DNA of 64,000 bases from Verrucomicrobiota bacterium (GTDB taxonomy: Bacteria; Verrucomicrobiota; Verrucomicrobiia; Chthoniobacterales; Terrimicrobiaceae), in NCBI GenBank assembly GCA_018970255.1, contig JAGWWS010000002.1, positions 54,719 through 118,718 of the forward strand, in the 5' to 3' direction. The notes beneath the pieces are model-generated. The model was not told where the DNA came from. It searched no databases and saw only the letters and a list, made by a program, of their open reading frames with translations. Numbering within the stretch: position 1 is the stretch's first letter; each line of letters begins with the position of its first letter. Positions 33,716 through 42,140 of the stretch are shown here, one piece after another. The translations under genes were made by a program, and so were the position numbers.

Positions 33716-34846
33716 CGAGGAGTTCTCGAACTCGTCTTTGCGGAAAACCCCGAAGGCAAGGAGGACCCACACCAGCGCGGCAATTCCGAGGACCACCGCC
33801 CCTGCGACGGATAGCACCACCCAGGACGGCAAGACCCGCGAGTCCATGACCGGCGTGGTTTTTTTCTGTTCCCCGGAGCCTTCGCGCTCCTTGGATTTAT
33901 CGAGCGCGAACCGCAAGTGCTCGATGAGTTCCGCGTAGGACGCGTAGCGCTTGTCGGGATCTTTCGACATCATGCGGTTCACGACATAGGCGGTCTCCGT
34001 CGAGGCATGCGGCGCGTAGGCTAGCAAGCTCACAGATTTGCTTTTGAGCTGCTTGAGCGCGACCAGCGAAGCCGTCTCCGCCTCGTAGGGCGGGCGCCCG
34101 GCCATCGCGTGGAACATGGTTCCGCCGAGGCTGTAGATGTCGCTACGGAAATCTTCGGGGCAATCATCAAGCTTCTCCGGCGCGATGTAGTAGGGGGTTC
34201 CCCAAATTTCGCCGCGGGATTGCGCCTCCTCGCTCATCACGATGGCAAGCCCGAAGTCCACGAGCTTTGCGACGCCGGAATCTGTGAAAAGGATGTTCGC
34301 GGGTTTGATGTCGCGGTGGATCAAATCGCGCTCGAGCGCGGCTTCGAGCCCCTGCGCGACTTGGATGGCGACTTCGAGCACCACCGCCTCGTCCACGCAA
34401 CCGTCGCGCTGCATGAGGTCGTCGAGCGATCCACCCGCGATCATTTCCATCGCGATGTAGAATTGCCCCTGCGCGCTGCCGAAATCGTAGACCTTCACAA
34501 CATTCGGGTGGTCGACGGATGCGGTGGTCCTCGCTTCGCGCGCGAGTTTTTCGCATTCCTCGGAGTCCCTGCCTTGCGAGAGGCGCAGGACCTTGAGTGC
34601 GACGCCGCGGTCGAGGTTCACATCCACCGCCTTGTAAACGGCACCCATCCCGCCCTGCCCGAGCATTTCCAGGATGCGGAAGTGGTTGAAATCCGCGCGG
34701 GCCGTGAAGGTGTGTCCGCAAGAGGGGCAGGAGACATCGGAAAAAGGCGGGACCTCGGACATGTCGATCGGCGCTCCACAGGCGGGGCAAGCTTCGACGA
34801 TGCCCGGCGTCTCCGGCTCTTGGGAATCTTCGGTGGGGATCGACAT
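33635..34846 (-). CDS. Membrane-anchored Ser/Thr protein kinase (PknB-like)
   Basis: A 403-residue eukaryotic-like kinase. A zinc ribbon with C20, C23, C40 and C43 precedes the kinase domain (about 56-315): GQGGMG loop, K85, HRD at 177-179, DFG starting at D197, and GTPYYIAPE. A transmembrane helix (about 341-366) is followed by a ~35-residue tail. Catalytic residues are intact. The tail is encoded antisense to the end of glyS. It is divergent from rluD over 103 bp. Targets are unknown. Confidence 0.92.
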   Translation of the reverse strand: MSIPTEDSQEPETPGIVEACPACGAPIDMSEVPPFSDVSCPSCGHTFTARADFNHFRILEMLGQGGMGAVYKAVDVNLDRGVALKVLRLSQGRDSEECEKLAREARTTASVDHPNVVKVYDFGSAQGQFYIAMEMIAGGSLDDLMQRDGCVDEAVVLEVAIQVAQGLEAALERDLIHRDIKPANILFTDSGVAKLVDFGLAIVMSEEAQSRGEIWGTPYYIAPEKLDDCPEDFRSDIYSLGGTMFHAMAGRPPYEAETASLVALKQLKSKSVSLLAYAPHASTETAYVVNRMMSKDPDKRYASYAELIEHLRFALDKSKEREGSGEQKKTTPVMDSRVLPSWVVLSVAGAVVLGIAALVWVLLAFGVFRKDEFENSSLRNFLQQERLEVAHGDPLLLHRIPVA

Positions 34847-34949
34847 GGGGCTTGGGGGCTCCGCCGGGAACGCTTGCGGGGAAAGGTTCTCGCGGAAGCT
34901 GGCGTGCGTATTAATCTATCCGCCGCCCCACGCAAATCAATTTGCACGA

Positions 34950-35855
34950 ATGCAAACACACCGCTTCGAGACCGCACCGGAGAGAGCCGGCGAGCGATTG
35001 GACCGCTTTTTGGCGTCCGCGCTGCCGGGGCTTTCGCGTGCCCGAATCCAGGCGCTGGTCAAAGGCGGGCAAGCGACCGTGGATGGGCGTCCCGCAAAGC
35101 CGTCGCAAGCTCTCCGCGCGGGCGAAGTGGTGGAATTCCACATTCCCGCCGAGAGCGAACCGAGCCCGCTCGCCGCGCAGGACATTCCGCTGAAAATCCT
35201 GCACGAGGACAAATTCCTGATGGTGCTCAACAAACCCGCGGGCTTGGTCACCCACCCCGGCGCGGGGAACCGCGAAGGCACAGTCGCCAATGCCGTGCTG
35301 CACCATTGCGGCGATGTTCCCGTGGCGGGCGGCACCGACCGCCCTGGAATCGTCCACCGGCTGGACAAAGAAACTTCCGGCTGCCTCGTTGTCGCCAAAA
35401 CCGAGCCCGTGCAGCGCGCGCTCTCGGCGATGTTTGCGGACCGCGCCGTGGAAAAAACCTACCTCGCGATGGTGGAAGGGAAGCCCCGCCACCCGCATGG
35501 GACGATTGATGCCAAAATCGGGCGCCATCCCGTCCACCGCCAGAAGATGGCAATCGCCGAGCGCGGGCGCGACGCTTTCACCGCCTACCGGGTTTTGGGC
35601 TCCGAGGGTCCGCTGGCCCTCATCGAGTGCAAACCCCGCACCGGGCGCACCCACCAAATCCGCGTCCATTTGAAACACCTTGGGCACCCTGTCGCCGGTG
35701 ATCCGGTTTACGGACGCCGCGGAAAATTCGAGCGCCACCTCTTGCATGCGTGGAAGCTCGCATTTGTCCATCCCGGCACCGGGAAGCGGGTCGAGTTCAC
35801 GGCGCCGCCGCCGGGGGACTTCCCCGAGTGGGCGCGCAAACTTTCTGCGGGCTGA
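34950..35855 (+). CDS. rluD: RluA/RluD family 23S rRNA pseudouridine synthase
   Basis: Isomerises uridine to pseudouridine in 23S rRNA. The 301 residues comprise an S4 RNA-binding domain (ERLDRFLASALPGLSRARIQ, about 12-75) and the catalytic domain with PGIVHRLDKETSGCLVVAKT, whose Asp in HRLD is the nucleophile, then RTGRTHQIRVHLKHLGHPVAGD. The S4-plus-catalytic layout fits RluD better than RluA or RluC, but the exact target site is inferred. The ATG at 34950 gives the family-length N-terminus. Confidence 0.88.
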   Translation: MQTHRFETAPERAGERLDRFLASALPGLSRARIQALVKGGQATVDGRPAKPSQALRAGEVVEFHIPAESEPSPLAAQDIPLKILHEDKFLMVLNKPAGLVTHPGAGNREGTVANAVLHHCGDVPVAGGTDRPGIVHRLDKETSGCLVVAKTEPVQRALSAMFADRAVEKTYLAMVEGKPRHPHGTIDAKIGRHPVHRQKMAIAERGRDAFTAYRVLGSEGPLALIECKPRTGRTHQIRVHLKHLGHPVAGDPVYGRRGKFERHLLHAWKLAFVHPGTGKRVEFTAPPPGDFPEWARKLSAG

Positions 35856-35909
35856 ACGGCGAGTCCGCACTTTACAACCCCGCCGCATGGCAGGAATTCT
35901 CCCACACGC

Positions 35910-36686
35910 ATGACAATCCTCGACCGAATGGAAAAGCAACTCGGGCGCTTCGCCGTGCCGGGACTCATCCGCTATGTGGTCGGATTGAACGCGCTGGTTT
36001 TCGTCCTCGTCACGCTGCAACCGGAATACGCGCAAATGCTCACGCTCGACCGCCAGGCGATCCTGCGCGGCGAGGTGTGGCGGGCGGTGTCTTGGATTTT
36101 CATCCCCGAAACGACGAGCGTCTTTTGGATTTTTTTCTACCTCATCTTCACCTGGTGGGTCGGCGAAACGCTGGAGCAAAATTGGGGCGCCTTCCGGCTG
36201 AACGCCTACTACTTCCTCGGGATGCTCCTCTGCATCCTTTCGGCACTGGTGTTCGGAGCCTCGGGCGGAAATTTTTTCCTGAACCTCTCGCTGTTCCTGG
36301 CAGTGGCAACGCTGGCGCCGGACTTTGAAATCCTGCTCTTCCTCATTTTGCCCGTGAAAATGAAATGGATCGCGGTCATCAGCCTCGTGGCTCCGGCGGG
36401 TTATTTGGTTTTCGGTTCGCTCGCCGAGAGGATGATGGTGGTGATGTGCCTCGGGAACTACCTGCTGTTTTTCGGTCCGGCATTCCTGCGCTCGCGCGCG
36501 GAAAAAAGCAAAACGGCCCAGCGGAAGAAGAAATTCGCCGCCATCGCGAAATCGCACACCGATACGCTCCACCGATGCGAGGTCTGCGGGATCACCGAGG
36601 TCACGAACCCGGACATGGAATTCCGCGTCTCGGCGGACGGCAACGAATACTGCACCGAGCACCTGCCCTCGCGCCGACCGAAATAA
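35910..36686 (+). CDS. Rhomboid-like membrane protein with C-terminal zinc ribbon, probably inactive
   Basis: A 258-residue integral membrane protein with about six helices. The arrangement (GEVWRAVSWIFIPE after helix 1, FYLIFTWWVGETLEQNWGAF, then GASGGNFFLNLSLFLAVATL) matches the rhomboid-like/DUF1751 group. A GASG is present near residue 117, but the last helices (VVMCLGNYLLFFGPAFL) have no histidine where rhomboid proteases carry the catalytic one, so peptidase activity is doubtful. The cytosolic tail has CEVCGITE and a late Cys (EYCTEH), a likely zinc site. Its stop abuts the stop of the convergent HAD gene with no gap. Confidence 0.65.
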   Translation: MTILDRMEKQLGRFAVPGLIRYVVGLNALVFVLVTLQPEYAQMLTLDRQAILRGEVWRAVSWIFIPETTSVFWIFFYLIFTWWVGETLEQNWGAFRLNAYYFLGMLLCILSALVFGASGGNFFLNLSLFLAVATLAPDFEILLFLILPVKMKWIAVISLVAPAGYLVFGSLAERMMVVMCLGNYLLFFGPAFLRSRAEKSKTAQRKKKFAAIAKSHTDTLHRCEVCGITEVTNPDMEFRVSADGNEYCTEHLPSRRPK

Positions 36687-37472
36687 TCAGAGGGCGGCGA
36701 CCAGCGGCGGAACCTCGTGCAGCCCGGAAACCGTGTGGTGCGGCTTCGCCTCGGCATGTTCCTCCGCACCCGGGACACGCAGCCAAACCGCGGCGGCGAG
36801 CTTGGCATTGATGGCGCCGGCGATGTCGCGTTCGAGGCTGTTGCCGACCATCACCGCGCGCAACGGCTCCACGCCGAGTTGGCGCAGGAGGATGTGGAAA
36901 ATCTCGGGCTTGGGTTTGCCAATGCCGTGCTCGCCGGAAACGGCTATGGCGTCGAAATAGCCGCCCAGCCCGGATGCGGCGATTTTTTCGCGCTGGAGGT
37001 CCGGGGCGCCATTCGTGAGGAGCGCGATTTTGTAATCTTTTTTCAAACGCACGAGCGTCTCGACCGCATCGGGCATGAGGCGCTGGAACCGGCGGCGGAC
37101 AGACTGGAAATGCGCGGCGAGTTGCTCGGCGGAGTCGTCCGGCAATTCCTGTTCCCGCAGCGCCGCCGCGAAAACCGCCACGCGGTAGCCGTGCGCCCAG
37201 TTGCGGAGCGCAGTGAGTTCGGACGAACCGCCCTCGAATTTCCCCCAAAGGCATTCATGGAAACTGATGCCGATCGAGCGCGCGTAGGAATGGCAGGGAG
37301 CTCCTTGCCAAAGCGAGCGGCCGATTCGGGACGAATCCTGGAAAAACCTCGCGGCGTTCGCGCCGGCGGTTTTGGCGGCGAGGTCCGCGGTGGATTCCAT
37401 CGATTGGCGCGAGACCGCCTCGTCCACGATGAGTGTGTCGTCCAGGTCGAAAAGGACCGCTTCGATTGCCAT
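36687..37472 (-). CDS. HAD-superfamily hydrolase, subfamily IA
   Basis: A 261-residue phosphatase. The ATG at 37472 is followed directly by motif I, AVLFDLDDTLI (D9, D11). Motif II is IALLTNGAPDLQREKI, the lysine region is HGIGKPKPEIFHILL, and motif IV is VMVGNSLERDIAGA. A helical cap separates motifs I and II. The overall pattern resembles N-acylneuraminate-9-phosphatase-like and YjjG-like enzymes, but the substrate cannot be named. It follows the secreted 190-residue orf after 53 bp on the minus strand. Confidence 0.85.
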   Translation of the reverse strand: MAIEAVLFDLDDTLIVDEAVSRQSMESTADLAAKTAGANAARFFQDSSRIGRSLWQGAPCHSYARSIGISFHECLWGKFEGGSSELTALRNWAHGYRVAVFAAALREQELPDDSAEQLAAHFQSVRRRFQRLMPDAVETLVRLKKDYKIALLTNGAPDLQREKIAASGLGGYFDAIAVSGEHGIGKPKPEIFHILLRQLGVEPLRAVMVGNSLERDIAGAINAKLAAAVWLRVPGAEEHAEAKPHHTVSGLHEVPPLVAAL

Positions 37473-37525
37473 GGCAAAGGCATTCCACAACCGGGGCGCG
37501 CCTGTCCACTCCGGAAGCGGTTTTT

Positions 37526-38098
37526 TCAGCCAACCACCCGGGAACGGCGGAACAGGAAATTCCGCAGGGCGTAAAGCGCGATGCCGACCGGGACCATCGC
37601 AAGGAGCGGCCAATACCTCGCGAGCTGGGAGGCGGCGGGTTCCACAGCCACCGGAAATGCGAAGGCTGTGTCCGAACCGCTGCGATGCACATCGACCGCG
37701 ATTTCCCACAAGCCGGGCTCCGGAATTCCGATGGCGGCGGAGTGGAGCAGGCGGTTGCCGGTGTGCCCGCGGGGAGCAGGGACCTTCGCGCCGGGCGCGA
37801 TGCAGCCCGGCCCCTTCCACGCGAGTTCAGGCGTGGGCGCGCTGAGTTTGTTCATTCGGAACGAAACATCGGCATCCAGGATGGCGCGCCCGGTTGCGGG
37901 GTCCTCGAGGTAGGCGCCAATCTCGGCGGGACCCGCAGACAACGGAAACGGGCTGGCAAAAAGAACCGCTTTCGTGCCGCCAATGGTTTTTTCGGAGACA
38001 ACCCTGCCGGCATCGGCACGGAGGCACTGGACGGCGGACAGCGCGGCGAGGAACGCGAAAAGAAAACGGACCGCGGCGGGCGCCTGGAGTTTTTTCAG
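37526..38098 (-). CDS. Exported, C-terminally anchored protein with probable CTG start
   Basis: About 190 residues. No ATG, GTG or TTG lies at a sensible place; CTG at 38096-38098 overlaps the trxA stop (CTGA) and would give (M)KKLQAPAAVRFLFAFLAAL, an excellent signal peptide ending near LRAD. The mature part has VLFASPFPLSAGPAEIGAYL and a single C-terminal helix (YWPLLAMVPVGIALYALRNF) followed by RRSR. The domain resembles YtkA/FixH-like immunoglobulin-type folds; no function is assigned. The frame upstream of the CTG is only a shadow of trxA. Confidence 0.5.
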   Translation of the reverse strand: MKKLQAPAAVRFLFAFLAALSAVQCLRADAGRVVSEKTIGGTKAVLFASPFPLSAGPAEIGAYLEDPATGRAILDADVSFRMNKLSAPTPELAWKGPGCIAPGAKVPAPRGHTGNRLLHSAAIGIPEPGLWEIAVDVHRSGSDTAFAFPVAVEPAASQLARYWPLLAMVPVGIALYALRNFLFRRSRVVG

Positions 38099-38421
38099 GC
38101 CAGCGCGGAGAGTTTGCCGACGATCTCGGCTTTGCCAGAAACGCCAACGGATTGGTCGCGTTTTTCGCCGCCCTTGAAATAGATCAGCGTGGGAATTCCG
38201 CGGATTCCGAAACGGCCGGCGACGCCGGCGGCGTTGTCCACATTCACCTTTGCCACGGCGAATTTTCCGGCGTTCTCTGCCGCGATTTCCTCGACCACGG
38301 GACCAAGCATGCGGCAGGGACCGCACCAAGGGGCCCAGAAATCCACCAGGACAGGGAGGGTTGTGGATGAGAGGAAGGAGTCGAAATTGGAGTCGTCGAG
38401 TTCGGAAACGTTGTTTGCCAT
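38095..38421 (-). CDS. trxA: Thioredoxin
   Basis: A 108-residue cytosolic disulfide reductant. The redox motif is WCGPC with C33 and C36, in the context LVDFWAPWCGPCRMLGP, and the cis-proline loop is GIRGIPTLIYF. Length and motif are those of classical TrxA. It sits between a proline-rich membrane protein gene (20 bp upstream) and the exported orf whose start overlaps its stop. Confidence 0.95.
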   Translation of the reverse strand: MANNVSELDDSNFDSFLSSTTLPVLVDFWAPWCGPCRMLGPVVEEIAAENAGKFAVAKVNVDNAAGVAGRFGIRGIPTLIYFKGGEKRDQSVGVSGKAEIVGKLSALA

Positions 38422-38441
38422 GGATGGGTGGTTTTTGGAAA

Positions 38442-39398
38442 TCAGCCGATCATTGTCCAGACTTGGACGCCGAGCGAGAGGAGCGCGACCACAGCGGCGG
38501 CGATGCCGAAGGCGATGTTGATGTCGCCGGACTGCGCGGAGGCGGGGATGGGCGTTTCGGATGCGGATGCCGATGGGGCCGCCGCGGGAGCCGAGGGTTT
38601 TTTGATGTTCACCGTGGCTTGCGGCACCGGCTTCGCTGCGGGCGGAAGGGAAATTTTTGCTGTCTCTTTTTTCGGAGCTTCCGCAGCGGCTTTTACGGCT
38701 TCTGGAGCCTTGGGGGCAGCCGATGGCGGGGTTGCGGGAGTGACGGCGGAAGGCGGCTTCACCGCCGCAGGCGCAATGGCGGGAACCGAAGGTGGCTTCA
38801 CCGCTGCCGGGGCCGGTGTCGGGGCGGATGGCGGCTTGATGCCCGCAGGAACAGCCGAAGGTGCCGATGGCGGCTTGATGCCCGCAGGAACAGCCGAAGG
38901 TGCCGATGGCGGCTTGATGGGGGCGGGGGCGATGCCGGGCGCCGATGGCGGTTTGATTGCGGAGGGAATCGGCGACGGGACCGATGGCGGCTTGATTCCC
39001 ACAGGCGACGGGGGTTTGACCGCGAGCCCCGGGGCCGATGGCGGCTTCGCAACAGGGATGGAGAGCTTGGGAGCCGAAGGGGCGGGTGGCGCGGCGTCAA
39101 ACGGCTTGGAAAGAGGGACGACGGGCGTCGGAGGGCTCAGCGGCGTGGCTGCGGCCGGTTTGGGAATGAGCGGAGTGACGGACGCGGGTTTGGGGATCGA
39201 AAGACCGGGAAGGTTCGGGGTGGAAGGCGGGAGGACCGGCTTGACGGCTGGCGGCGGCGGGATGTTGAGGGGTTTCGCCAATGCAGGTTTGGCTCCCAAG
39301 TTCACCATCCCGGCGGCACCTTGGGCGGGGACTCCGGGCGGATTCTCGCGCTTGACCGGCAGCGCGACTCGAACGGTTTCTTTTTTGGGTTCGGACAT
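38442..39398 (-). CDS. Proline-rich single-helix membrane protein
   Basis: A 318-residue protein. A short conserved-looking N-terminus (MSEPKKETVRVALPVKRENP) leads into ~230 residues of Pro/Ala/Lys low complexity with repeats of (I/V)KPPSAP. The end is a hydrophobic helix (IAFGIAAAVVALLSLGVQVW). The protein is probably tail-anchored with a long, extended, positively charged cytoplasmic arm. Part of the gene is an exact 39-bp tandem duplication (38827-38865 and 38866-38904). Similar architecture occurs next to thioredoxin or metabolic genes in Verrucomicrobiota. The function is unknown. Confidence 0.6.
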   Translation of the reverse strand: MSEPKKETVRVALPVKRENPPGVPAQGAAGMVNLGAKPALAKPLNIPPPPAVKPVLPPSTPNLPGLSIPKPASVTPLIPKPAAATPLSPPTPVVPLSKPFDAAPPAPSAPKLSIPVAKPPSAPGLAVKPPSPVGIKPPSVPSPIPSAIKPPSAPGIAPAPIKPPSAPSAVPAGIKPPSAPSAVPAGIKPPSAPTPAPAAVKPPSVPAIAPAAVKPPSAVTPATPPSAAPKAPEAVKAAAEAPKKETAKISLPPAAKPVPQATVNIKKPSAPAAAPSASASETPIPASAQSGDINIAFGIAAAVVALLSLGVQVWTMIG

Positions 39399-39454
39399 TT
39401 GGAGGTCTTGAGGCTGCGTGGAAAGTCTCCAAAGCGGCGGGGGATGTCAATTCC

Positions 39455-40366
39455 TCACGCCCGGGCGGGTTGCCCGACGAGCCGGGCGAGGATGGCTTTT
39501 TGGGCGTGGAGGCGGTTTTCGGCCTGGCGGAAGATGGTTTCGGCGTGCGCCTCGAATGTGGCTTCGTCGATTTCCTTGCCCCGGTAGGCGGGCAGGCAAT
39601 GCATCACGAGCGCGGAAGGCTCGGCCTCGGCAAGCAGGCGGGCATTGATTTGGTAGCCTTGGAACTGGGCAGCGCGGTAGGCGGCTTCGTCTTCCTTGCC
39701 CATGCTCACCCAAACATCGGTGTAGAGCACATGCGCCCCCGCGGCAGCCTCGGCGGCATCCTTGCTGACGGAAACTTTGCCGCCGGCTGCGTCCAAGAGA
39801 CACTGCGGCGGCTGGAATTTTTCCGGCGAGGCGATGGCGAGTTCGAATCCGCAGCGGGCCGCCGCCCAAATCCAGGAGCGGGCGACATTGCAGTCCCCAT
39901 CGCCAATGAACGCAACGCGCAGGCCATCAAGCGGACCGCGGAGTTCCGTGATGGTGAAAAGGTCCGCAATAATCTGGCAGGGGTGCTCGGCATCGGTGAG
40001 CGCGTTGATCGTGGGGATGCCGCTGAAGGCGGCGAAGTCCTCCACATCCTGCTGGTCGAAGGTCCGGATGACTGCGCCGTGCAACATGCGGCCCATCACG
40101 CGGGCGGTGTCCTTGATCGGTTCGCCGCGGCCGAGTTGGATATCCGCCGCAGCCAGGAAAATCGGGTCCCCGCCGAGTTCGCGGATGCCGACTTCGAAGG
40201 AAACGCGCGTGCGGGTGGAGGATTTCGAAAAAACCAAGGCCCAGCATTGGTGGCGCAGCGGATGGGCTGCATGGCGCCCGCGGGTGGATTTCATCACTGC
40301 GGATTCGCCAATGAGTCCGAGGATTTCGGTGGCGGAAAGCGATTCGATGGAAAGCAGGTTTTTCAT
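39455..40366 (-). CDS. argF: Ornithine carbamoyltransferase
   Basis: Forms citrulline from ornithine and carbamoyl phosphate in arginine synthesis. The 303 residues show the carbamoyl-phosphate site SSTRTRVSFEVG, the HPCQ motif (DAEHPCQIIADLFT), and the ornithine-binding HCLPAYRG near the C-terminus. The ATG at 40366 lies 7 bp after the argD stop, so the pair is an operon; the longer frame upstream overlaps argD and is rejected. No ARG box was recognised. Confidence 0.95.
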   Translation of the reverse strand: MKNLLSIESLSATEILGLIGESAVMKSTRGRHAAHPLRHQCWALVFSKSSTRTRVSFEVGIRELGGDPIFLAAADIQLGRGEPIKDTARVMGRMLHGAVIRTFDQQDVEDFAAFSGIPTINALTDAEHPCQIIADLFTITELRGPLDGLRVAFIGDGDCNVARSWIWAAARCGFELAIASPEKFQPPQCLLDAAGGKVSVSKDAAEAAAGAHVLYTDVWVSMGKEDEAAYRAAQFQGYQINARLLAEAEPSALVMHCLPAYRGKEIDEATFEAHAETIFRQAENRLHAQKAILARLVGQPARA

Positions 40367-40373
40367 GGGATGT

Positions 40374-41606
40374 TCAGGCAGGGGTTGGGAAAGAACGGAG
40401 CGCCGCAGCGAATTTTTCCACAGCTTCGTCGATCTCCGCAGGCTTGGCATTGAGTGGCGGGAGAAAACGGACAACGGCATCCCCGGCCGGAATCACCAGC
40501 AACCCGCCAGCCATGGAGCGCACCACGGTTTCGATGGCCGGGGTTTTTTCGGTTTTCGGGAAATCCCGGCAAAGTTGCACGCCGACCATGAGGCCGACGG
40601 CGCGGATTTCCGAAATGAGCGGGGAGCCAATGGCGCGGAGCCCCTCCACAAGGCGCACCCCCATTTTTTTTGCATTCTCCAGGAGCCCATCGCGCGCGAT
40701 GACCTCGAGGACCTTCAGCGAAGCGGCGCAACAAACCGGGTTGCCACCATAAGTCGTTCCATGGCTGCCAGGTCCCAGAAGGTCGCAAAGCGGACCGCGG
40801 GAATCCCGAACGGAATCCGAAACCCAAAACGCGCCGAGCGGGAATCCATTCGCGATGCCCTTCGCCCAGGAAACGCCATCGGGTTGGACATCCGCGGCGC
40901 CAAGCGTGTGCCAACCGCACCAGTCGCCGGTGCGGCCGAGGCCGCATTGGACCTCATCGAAGAGGAGGAGCAGGTTGTTCGAGTCGCAGAGCGCGCGGAG
41001 TTCCCGCAGGAACCCCGCGCTGGCAGGGTGGATGCCGCCCTCGCCTTGGATAGGTTCGACTAGGATGGCTGCGGTGCTTCCATCAACCGCGGAGCGCACG
41101 GCGCCGATGTCGCCGAATGGGACATGGGTGAATCCTTCGAGCAGCGGACCGAAACCTTTTTTGACCTTGTCCTGCCCGGTCGCGGAAATGCAGGCCATCG
41201 TGCGCCCGTGGAAGGACCCGTTGAATGTGATAATGCCGTGGCGCCCGGTGGCGCTGCCGAAACGCCGCGCGAGTTTGACCAACCCCTCGTTGGCCTCCGC
41301 CCCGCTGTTGCAGAAAAAAACTTTGCCAGGACCCGTGACTTCGACGATCCGCCGGGCGAGGTCGGCTGCGGGTTTGGTGCGGTAGAGGTTCGAGCAATGG
41401 ACAAGTCGCATCGCTTGCTCCGCCGCCGCGGCTCCGGCTTCGGGATGCGAGTGGCCGAGCGAGCAAACGGCAATTCCCGCGCCGAAGTCCAGGTATTCGC
41501 GCCCGGAAAAATCCCTCACCCGGCAACCCGATCCGCTTTCGATGTCCAAATCGAAGCGGCCGTAGGTCGGAACGATGTTTTTCGCGTAGTCTTCGGCTAA
41601 GGACAT
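40374..41606 (-). CDS. argD: Acetylornithine aminotransferase
   Basis: A PLP-dependent class III aminotransferase in arginine synthesis. The 410 residues include FCNSGAEANEGLVKLAR, GSFHGRTMACISATG, LFDEVQCGLGRTGDW and SWAKGIANGFPLGA with the PLP lysine. The ATG at 41606 is chosen because an upstream ATG at 41630 falls in the loop of a terminator hairpin. The hairpin separates argD from the ribosomal genes upstream. It is followed by argF. Confidence 0.93.
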   Translation of the reverse strand: MSLAEDYAKNIVPTYGRFDLDIESGSGCRVRDFSGREYLDFGAGIAVCSLGHSHPEAGAAAAEQAMRLVHCSNLYRTKPAADLARRIVEVTGPGKVFFCNSGAEANEGLVKLARRFGSATGRHGIITFNGSFHGRTMACISATGQDKVKKGFGPLLEGFTHVPFGDIGAVRSAVDGSTAAILVEPIQGEGGIHPASAGFLRELRALCDSNNLLLLFDEVQCGLGRTGDWCGWHTLGAADVQPDGVSWAKGIANGFPLGAFWVSDSVRDSRGPLCDLLGPGSHGTTYGGNPVCCAASLKVLEVIARDGLLENAKKMGVRLVEGLRAIGSPLISEIRAVGLMVGVQLCRDFPKTEKTPAIETVVRSMAGGLLVIPAGDAVVRFLPPLNAKPAEIDEAVEKFAAALRSFPTPA

Positions 41607-41642
41607 AAGAGAAACGGGCGGGACCGCCATCGGTCCCGCCCG
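41607..41642 (-). terminator. Intrinsic terminator after rplQ
   Basis: A perfect 12-bp GC-rich stem, CGGGCGGGACCG (41615-41626) with its complement at 41631-41642 and a 4-nt loop, is followed on the minus strand by TTTCTCTT. It lies between rplQ and argD and should end the rpoA-rplQ transcript. Confidence 0.7.
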
Positions 41643-41717
41643 GTCCGCGAGGGGATCTCTCGGGAGAAATCTTCCGCGGGGGCAAGCCGGCCCGGCGCGC
41701 AGCCGGGCGGCCTGTTG

Positions 41718-42134
41718 TTAATCTTTCTTTTTCGAATCGGTGGATTCGACGACTGCCTCCTCGATCGGGGCCTCGGCGGCATTGTCCACCCATTCGATGA
41801 ATGCCATGGGGGCGGAGTCGCTTTGGCGGCGGCCCAGCTTGACGATGCGGGTGTAACCGCCTTTGCGCGCCGATGCGCGCGGGGCGATTTCCGCGAAGAG
41901 TTTTTTCACGGCATCCTTTTGCCCGAGGTATCCGGCCGCGGTGCGGCGGGCATGGAGGTCGCCGCGCTTGCCGAGCGTGACCATCTTTTCCGCGAGCGGG
42001 CGGACGGCCTTGGCCTTGGCGAGCGTGGTTTTGATGCGCGCGTGCTCGATCAGGCTGCAAACCTGGTTCGCGAGCAGGGCATCGCGGTGGGCGGACGAGC
42101 GCCCGAGCTTGACGGTTTTTTTGCGGTGGCGCAT
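41718..42134 (-). CDS. rplQ: 50S ribosomal protein L17
   Basis: A 138-residue ribosomal protein. [20 protein letters not shown] at the N-terminus and the [20 protein letters not shown] block are the L17 signature; [20 protein letters not shown] closes the core. An acidic tail (ESTDSKKKD) extends it slightly. It lies 6 bp after rpoA, as in most bacteria, and is followed by a terminator. Confidence 0.97.
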   Translation of the reverse strand: MRHRKKTVKLGRSSAHRDALLANQVCSLIEHARIKTTLAKAKAVRPLAEKMVTLGKRGDLHARRTAAGYLGQKDAVKKLFAEIAPRASARKGGYTRIVKLGRRQSDSAPMAFIEWVDNAAEAPIEEAVVESTDSKKKD

Positions 42135-42140
42135 GGCGTT

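Noticed and set aside
41607..41630. argD start at ATG 41630
   Set aside because: That ATG is in the loop of a 12-bp terminator stem and would add eight residues not typical of the family; ATG 41606 is better.
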